From Saccoglossus kowalevskii (lineage: Eukaryota > Hemichordata > Enteropneusta > Harrimaniidae), in NCBI RefSeq assembly GCF_000003605.2, contig NW_003105102.1, positions 233,451-270,815 on the forward strand: 37,365 bases of DNA, read 5' to 3'. Both the position numbers and the translations under genes were made by a program. Within the stretch, counting starts at the first letter, position 1. Every line of letters starts with the position of its first letter. Positions 33,401-37,365 of this stretch are shown here, piece by piece. The notes below the pieces were generated by a model. The model did no database searches, was not told where the DNA came from, and was given only the letters and a program-made list of their open reading frames with translations.

Positions 33401-35224
33401 TGGTTTGATTGAATGATTTATTAAGTTATTTATCTCACGTTGTATGATGATTTACTTCACGTATGTCGACATGCTTGTTGTGCTACATACTGGGAATAAC
33501 AAGTACGAAATCACATGTGTTTTTGTCGAAACGAATCATGTTAGTATGCATCTCATGTGAGCACACCCATTTATCCAAAATTTATCCAGGACGTTCAACT
33601 AATTTATTTAAATTATTTAGAAGTTGACTGGACTACTGAACAACATTTCTAGCACAAAGGTCATGTAACAAATTTAAATTCACATTGTGGCGTAAGGCAA
33701 ATAAAATCGCACATATTCCGGAAATGACGTCGAGAGATACTTGCGGCCTATCCGAATTTCGTAGGTTAATTTCTTATCAAATCGGAAAAAAATGATGTTA
33801 TGAATATGCGCAAATGCAAAAACGTTAACCTTCGATTTAGTGTCTCAAATTGAAACCATTAAATCGTCTCAGTTTATTGACTTACATGAATAAAAATATG
33901 GTCTCCCAGCAAAATCATTCTGTTTCTTCACCAATGCTTCTTTAATAACATCTAAGGAGTTGAGTACAATCACAGGCTGACTGCCAATCTTCATTGTAAA
34001 AACATCTCCATATTTCTTGCCATATTTCGTCAAAGTTAGGTGGGGTTCCTTCATCAAATCTGACAAACATTGTTAAAGCTGATTATTATTCAACTTGTTG
34101 AAAATAAGTTTACGATTGGTTATAGCCGGGATTTTTTTTCTGAAATAACTTCAACTTTATACCCCAAATGGCTGCTCTGAAAATTGTTCTGCTTGGCCTA
34201 ACATATCATAATATTGATAAATATATAAGATATTAGAAAAAGATCAAATAAGCAAGATATTTTAGTTCAAATACCACAATAATAATATGTAATATTAAAA
34301 TAATGAATAACACATATAAGAAGTCTGAAAATTATTAAAGTTACTAAATATTTTTATTATATTTATTAACAGTTCATCTTGTTTCGTTTGCACAACTTTT
34401 ATGACCAACAATACTGTAGACATGTTCAAACTTCTTATCAACCTCCTCATATACATTTACACTCACCTACTACCTTATTTAGTATATATTTTGTTGACAT
34501 TTTAAATAAACTCTCAAAACACAAATATTTGGCTAGAAGTTCAAAATGTATTACAATTTATAATATATGAATAAAATATTCGATGAGAAAATGTAATAAT
34601 ATGTTTGAACGTGAGTATCTCAATAAAGGTAACAAACTTAGAGAGAAATTTATAGATTCATGATTACAGTTGTCTGTTATTGTGTTACAAATTGTAGAAA
34701 CACATAACACATAATTGCTTCAGGAAACAACAATAGGCCTACTAGCAGGCATTCTCACATTGACAAATATATATTTAGCTGGTCAACAGAACGCAATAAA
34801 CTTACAATGCAATCAATCGAAAATAGGTTGTTATTGCAAAATGTATAAAAATATATGATTGACCTGTCAGTATTATGACGTCATGAAATTAAATTCCGAT
34901 AAAAAAGAGTCTTTCACAATTGTGTATGTATATGTTCCCTGTTTAACTCATGACGTCACAACATATTGAAACACTTCATATGCAGCATATAGAAAAGGTC
35001 GGGGCCAATCTCAAATTGCAAATATTGTTTGGGATATACTCACCTATCATAGAGCCAATAAACGGGTATCCCATTGGTCCAGGTGGAAATTCAGATGGTT
35101 TACGTAAACTGAACAATCCATATGTTATGATAAACACCAACAACAGTAAAATAACATTAGTTGGAGTGTTAAGAATATCAAAGATATTATGCAGGATATA
35201 AGTAAGCATGTTGCTGATTTAAAC
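27181..35224 (-). CDS. cytochrome P450 clan 2 (CYP17/CYP1/CYP2-like), gene B, nine coding exons
   Basis: Second intact P450, minus strand. Joins in gene order: 35209-35044, 34059-33886, 33274-33178, 32976-32815, 32000-31792, 31088-30957, 30063-29824, 28318-28220 and 27434-27181, giving 510 codons plus TAA. Exon lengths and phases equal gene A except exon 9, six nt shorter. The start follows a 15-nt leader after acceptor TTTGAAG (35225). Anchor and PPGP hinge are as in gene A, with W134/R138, AGLDTT I-helix (314-319), E371/R374, PERF (426-429) and FSAGRRVCVG with haem ligand Cys453. All introns are GT-AG except intron 4, which starts GC. The C-terminus (CAAQVIKCCPYKVIAIGRSK) differs from gene A. 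It should be an ER-bound monooxygenase of unknown substrate; the classic acid-threonine pair suggests normal oxygen activation. Confidence 0.93.
28220..28318 (-). CDS. gene B exon 8
   Basis: 99 nt, acceptor ATACAG, donor CCAG|GTAAAT. Encodes GGYVIPKNTWIWCNLWNVH through FRP. Confidence 0.93.
29330..29465. mobile_element. foldback/MITE-like element in gene B intron 7 (candidate)
   Basis: agtatgcactcagacagtac (29358-29377) is the reverse complement of gtactgtcttcgtgcatact (29421-29440) with two mismatches, around a 43-nt CG-rich loop. Outside these arms, ataataaggtaac and ctaacctaatattat also pair loosely. This structure is typical of small non-autonomous elements. No target-site duplication was identified. 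Confidence 0.45.
29824..30063 (-). CDS. gene B exon 7: I-helix motif and K-helix ExxR
   Basis: 240 nt, acceptor TTCCTAG, donor GTAG|GTATGT. Completes AGLDTT and carries IHEVMR. Long stretches are nearly identical to gene A exon 7, and many of the differences are at third codon positions. Confidence 0.93.
30957..31088 (-). CDS. gene B exon 6: start of I-helix
   Basis: 132 nt, acceptor TATTCAG, donor GCAG|GTACGT. Encodes NKDVESLIDDILSIQ and QLTDVNIRQTVSDIFA. Confidence 0.93.
31120..31725. repeat. degenerate tandem repeat in gene B intron 5, period about 300-325 bp
   Basis: gtggtcgatgcacatacgcgg near 31136 recurs as gtggttgatgcacatacacgcgg near 31459. The phrase caattttcgacattgtgaaat occurs at about 31198 and 31541. 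acatcgggttcaatcatgtgaat near 31398 recurs as acatcgggttgaatcatgtgaat near 31699. Two diverged units fit a local duplication within the intron. Confidence 0.75.
31792..32000 (-). CDS. gene B exon 5
   Basis: 209 nt, acceptor TAACAG, donor AAAG|GTAAAG. Encodes YEYEDRELLKFMRV, then FRYIPTPGH and IDEHKDRLEK. Confidence 0.93.
32063..32076. repeat. SINE target-site duplication, left copy
   Basis: acatcttttaattt, identical to 32546-32559. The exact right edge is ambiguous because it merges with the T-run. Confidence 0.85.
32077..32545 (-). mobile_element. tRNA-derived SINE with target-site duplication
   Basis: In minus orientation it starts with a tRNA-like head: A box TAGCATAGTGG (plus 32511-32521) and B box GTTCAAATCC (plus 32468-32477), 33 nt apart, as expected for an internal pol III promoter. 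A body of about 300 bp with no coding capacity follows, then an internal A-run (T-run at plus 32149-32163), a 60-bp tail and a terminal A-run (plus 32074-32088). The 14-bp direct repeat acatcttttaattt flanks it at 32063-32076 and 32546-32559. It lies in gene B intron 4, in the gene's orientation. Mobilisation would need a LINE partner. Confidence 0.88.
32546..32559. repeat. SINE target-site duplication, right copy
   Basis: acatcttttaattt, identical to 32063-32076. The adjacent SINE head contains a direct repeat of accggtac (32528-32535 and 32540-32547) that overlaps this edge by two bases. Confidence 0.85.
32813..32814 (-). other. non-canonical GC splice donor of gene B intron 4
   Basis: Minus-strand junction AAAAG|GCAAGT. 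The rest of the donor matches the strong consensus AG|GCAAGT typical of GC-AG introns. It preserves the 162-nt exon length and the phase seen in gene A, where the donor is GTAAGT. The nearest downstream GT (four bases later) would shift the frame. Confidence 0.88.
32815..32976 (-). CDS. gene B exon 4
   Basis: 162 nt, acceptor ATTTAG, GC donor. Encodes YASGEKLESLVRCEAF through IIASMCFGK. Confidence 0.92.
33178..33274 (-). CDS. gene B exon 3: helix C with WxxxR
   Basis: 97 nt, acceptor ATTACAG, donor TAG|GTGAGT. Encodes KWKLQRKIGHQAIR, identical to gene A over that stretch. Confidence 0.93.
33358..33650 (-). repeat. intron 2 block shared by P450 copies
   Basis: Aligns with 2577-2880 in the left relic and more loosely with 22600-22740 in the middle pseudogene (for example tctcatgtgagcac and actaatttattta). 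It marks common ancestry of the copies rather than a separate mobile repeat. Confidence 0.7.
33886..34059 (-). CDS. gene B exon 2
   Basis: 174 nt, acceptor TTGTCAG, donor T|GTAAGT. Encodes the YGKKYGDVFTMKIG region through RPYFYS. Confidence 0.93.
34945..34958 (-). promoter_or_regulatory. CRE-like element in gene B intron 1 (candidate)
   Basis: The minus-strand sequence TGACGTCATGAGTT is identical to 6099-6112 in gene A intron 1 and lies about 85 nt after the donor. Another perfect TGACGTCA is at 34876-34883. Confidence 0.4.
35044..35209 (-). CDS. gene B exon 1: membrane anchor and hinge
   Basis: 166 nt from the ATG at 35209 to donor G|GTGAGT. Nearly identical to gene A exon 1, with an E for G change just before the PPGP hinge and I for M changes in the anchor and at the exon end. 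Confidence 0.93.
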
Positions 35225-36713
35225 CTTCAAAGAAAAATAAATATTATACTTATTTAATAGTGGTTGATGTTCATTAGAGAACTTTATCGTTGAACTGTTA
35301 CAACAAGTCTGATTCGCCATTGTGTAGGAGGACGAGTTTGGTTTCAAATAAAAGTGATCTAGCTGTTGTACACTAATGTGGTAGTCGTTTACAAGAAATT
35401 ATGCAAATGCAAAGAAAATGCAGACTAGGTCGTATTGTTTCGGCGAATGTATTTATATTATCTAAACACATTGATTGGCAAGTTGGAAACTGTTTTAATG
35501 TTTTGAAGAAAATTTAAGTTTGGGTTTCATCTAGATCAGACTCGATTTTAATATAGAAATTAATGATGCTAAAAAAACTAGAATTATTTGGTTTCGCATA
35601 TGCCTAGGTATTTGTTTTCAATAGATGTAAAACACATTCAACTCACAGATGATGTTATATCAGTAACACATTTCGTTTCGTGGGAGAGCAGTACTGGAAC
35701 ATATTTTTGCTTTGTCTAGTGTAGTTGGTTTTGACTAGTAACTGTTTCAAATTTGGCAATAAATGTTAAGTTCCTTTTAGAGCGCAGTTTGTTTGTTTGT
35801 TCAGACATGTATCTCGGAAATGTCTCCGTCGATCATATTCAATTTTACCCACACACTACATATCGTTGGGTACATAAACACGATAATATGTCAATTTGAC
35901 GATTTTGATGTTTCATTAAAATCAGGCATTTTTGCCACCCGGAACTTGATCTTGTTCGTTCAAGGCTAATTTCTTTCAAACTTTGAACATATATTGGATA
36001 TTATGGAAACACGTACGTCATTGTTTCCCGGATCAGATTCATAATAGCTGAATAAACGTGGTTATGAGATTGTGATTCAGACATGCTTTGATTAATCATG
36101 TTTAAATAATACATCATACTTCTTGTCGTACGCATACAGGTGTATATGTTTAGGATCCAATTCTAATAGTTGAATTGTTGTAATTTAAATGTTAAATTAA
36201 AAAAATCACTTTTGTCATTCCGGAAATTAACAGATCTTCATCGAGTAGAAATTACGTTTGTGTATTTTTGACTATTCAGTATAGCTTTGAAATAACACTT
36301 CTTGATATTTGTGTTAATGCTGATGACGACTTCATTTCGACATCCATTTACACAACGCCGACTGATTCACACTGTAACTTACAGTGTTTAAGCAAATGTC
36401 GTAACGGAGCTTAGTCTCGGACAGAGTTGCATCAAGTGTCGAAATACACGTGATAAAAACGGGTTATACTTGCGCTACATAACATAGGAATTAAGGACAT
36501 ATTTTGTTAAAGCACTTTAAAATCTTACGCGGTAATGATGAAGGGCAATGAAAATCAAGTTAGTTTTTTGATTGGGATTTAAGAAACATAATGGAAGGAG
36601 TAAAATGTTTACGTCATTTCCGCTATGTACGATTCGACGAGCTTGCAATTTATCTTTTATCCTAGCCGTTATTCATGCTTTTGTCACCAGTCTGAGATAC
36701 ACTTAAAATTACA
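35225..36713. other. upstream region of gene B, nothing recognised
   Basis: Expected to hold the 5' untranslated exon and promoter of gene B. No convincing exon, core promoter or repeat can be named from the sequence. Confidence 0.4.
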
Positions 36714-37328
36714 TGTAAGCATTCCCTTTGGCTATATGAGCAATCACAGAGGTGATTGCTGCCCGAATTGTATTTAACTCCGTCGCTGCGGGCGCACTAC
36801 AATTTGCATGATTACGCAAGAGAGAGTAGTGATCTCAAGGTAACACGATACATCCCACAATGCAACTGTACGAGTTAGGACAGTGAGACAGTTAGTTACT
36901 AAGTAGTCAGGGTTAGTAGAGGAGTGTACAGGGTAGCTGGTCAACGAGAGAGTTGGGTCAAAGACCGAGTGAACGACAGATAGGTTCAGTACGGCTCACC
37001 ACATTTAGGCCTTGGAACGTGCAACTCTGAGTGTGTGTTATATTATAAAGTGATGAAAACGACATACAGTAACTTGTGTAAATAATTGTTGAGTAGTTCA
37101 AATATCACCTATGCGAATCTCAGAAGGTACTCTCGAAGCCAAGCAACATACCCCAAATTCAACCTAGACAGCGTCACTCATTTCTCCCGGACGACGAACC
37201 CCCAACCAACCCCAAACTGTAGTGTATTAACCCATCAGTGGGTTCACATTAGTACATTAACCTTATTAAGCTAAGGAGTCTTATTTGTGTGTTAACCCGG
37301 AAGTACTATTAAAACGGAGGTCATTACA
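36714..37328 (+). mobile_element. candidate 5' LTR of a retrotransposon running off the window
   Basis: Starts TGTAAG and ends CATTACA, giving the TG...CA ends with a 5-bp terminal inverted repeat (TGTAA/TTACA) expected of an LTR; 615 bp. It contains a perfect 9-bp hairpin (36739-36747 with 36752-36760) and a TATA-like tattataaag at 37041. It is followed five bases later by a primer-binding-site-like TGGCAGCCCAGAGC. Only one LTR is in view and the internal region is cut by the window end, so this remains a structural inference. Confidence 0.45.
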
Positions 37329-37334
37329 CCCAGA

Positions 37335-37352
37335 TGGCAGCCCAGAGCTGAG
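37335..37352 (+). other. candidate tRNA primer-binding site
   Basis: tggcagcccagagctgag begins with TGG, the complement of a tRNA CCA end, shortly after the candidate LTR. Which tRNA it would pair with was not determined. Confidence 0.35.
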
Positions 37353-37365
37353 TTTAATCTGTGTG

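Noticed and set aside
1-37365. CRISPR array, operons, tRNA or rRNA genes
   Set aside because: No regularly spaced repeats, polycistronic bacterial-type genes or full-length tRNA/rRNA sequences were recognised; the DNA is eukaryotic.

Overview
The window is AT-rich invertebrate nuclear DNA. The genes are split by spliceosomal GT-AG introns, the intergenic and intronic DNA holds decayed LINE, SINE and probable LTR elements, and the only recognisable genes are microsomal cytochrome P450s of the animal clan 2 type (CYP17/CYP1/CYP2-like). The style fits a marine invertebrate such as a hemichordate, brachiopod or mollusc, but nothing here fixes the phylum.

Layout, left to right. 704-2880 (-) is a heavily deleted P450 relic with its 3' flank. 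5884-15441 (+) is an intact nine-exon P450 gene, gene A (512 codons plus stop). 18485-22837 (-) is a P450 pseudogene with five recognisable exons, broken splice sites, stop codons and a LINE fragment inside it. 27181-35209 (-) is a second intact nine-exon P450 gene, gene B (510 codons plus stop). The first eight exons of A and B have identical lengths (166, 174, 97, 162, 209, 132, 240 and 99 nt) and identical phases. Exon 9 is 260 nt in A and 254 nt in B. Every join was checked by reading frame and splice consensus.

The cluster reads as tandem and inverted duplication followed by loss. The middle pseudogene shares introns 5 and 6 and several residues with gene A, so it looks like an inverted copy of A. 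The left relic shares about 1.5 kb of 3' flank and pieces of introns 8, 7 and 2 with gene B, so it looks like a sister of B. Both intact genes keep the P450 landmarks: N-terminal anchor and PPGP hinge, WxxxR in helix C, the I-helix acid/threonine motif, ExxR, PERF and FxxGRRxCxG. Both should be ER-bound haem monooxygenases; their substrates cannot be read from the sequence.

Points of note are a non-canonical GC-AG intron in gene B, a complete tRNA-derived SINE with a 14-bp target-site duplication in that same intron, a 14-bp CRE-like element shared by intron 1 of both genes, a CpG-rich CCAAT/CRE cluster in intron 2 of gene A, two LINE relics of one family, two candidate foldback/MITE elements, and a candidate 5' LTR with primer-binding site at the right edge. 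I found no evidence for a novel multi-gene system beyond this P450 birth-and-death cluster.
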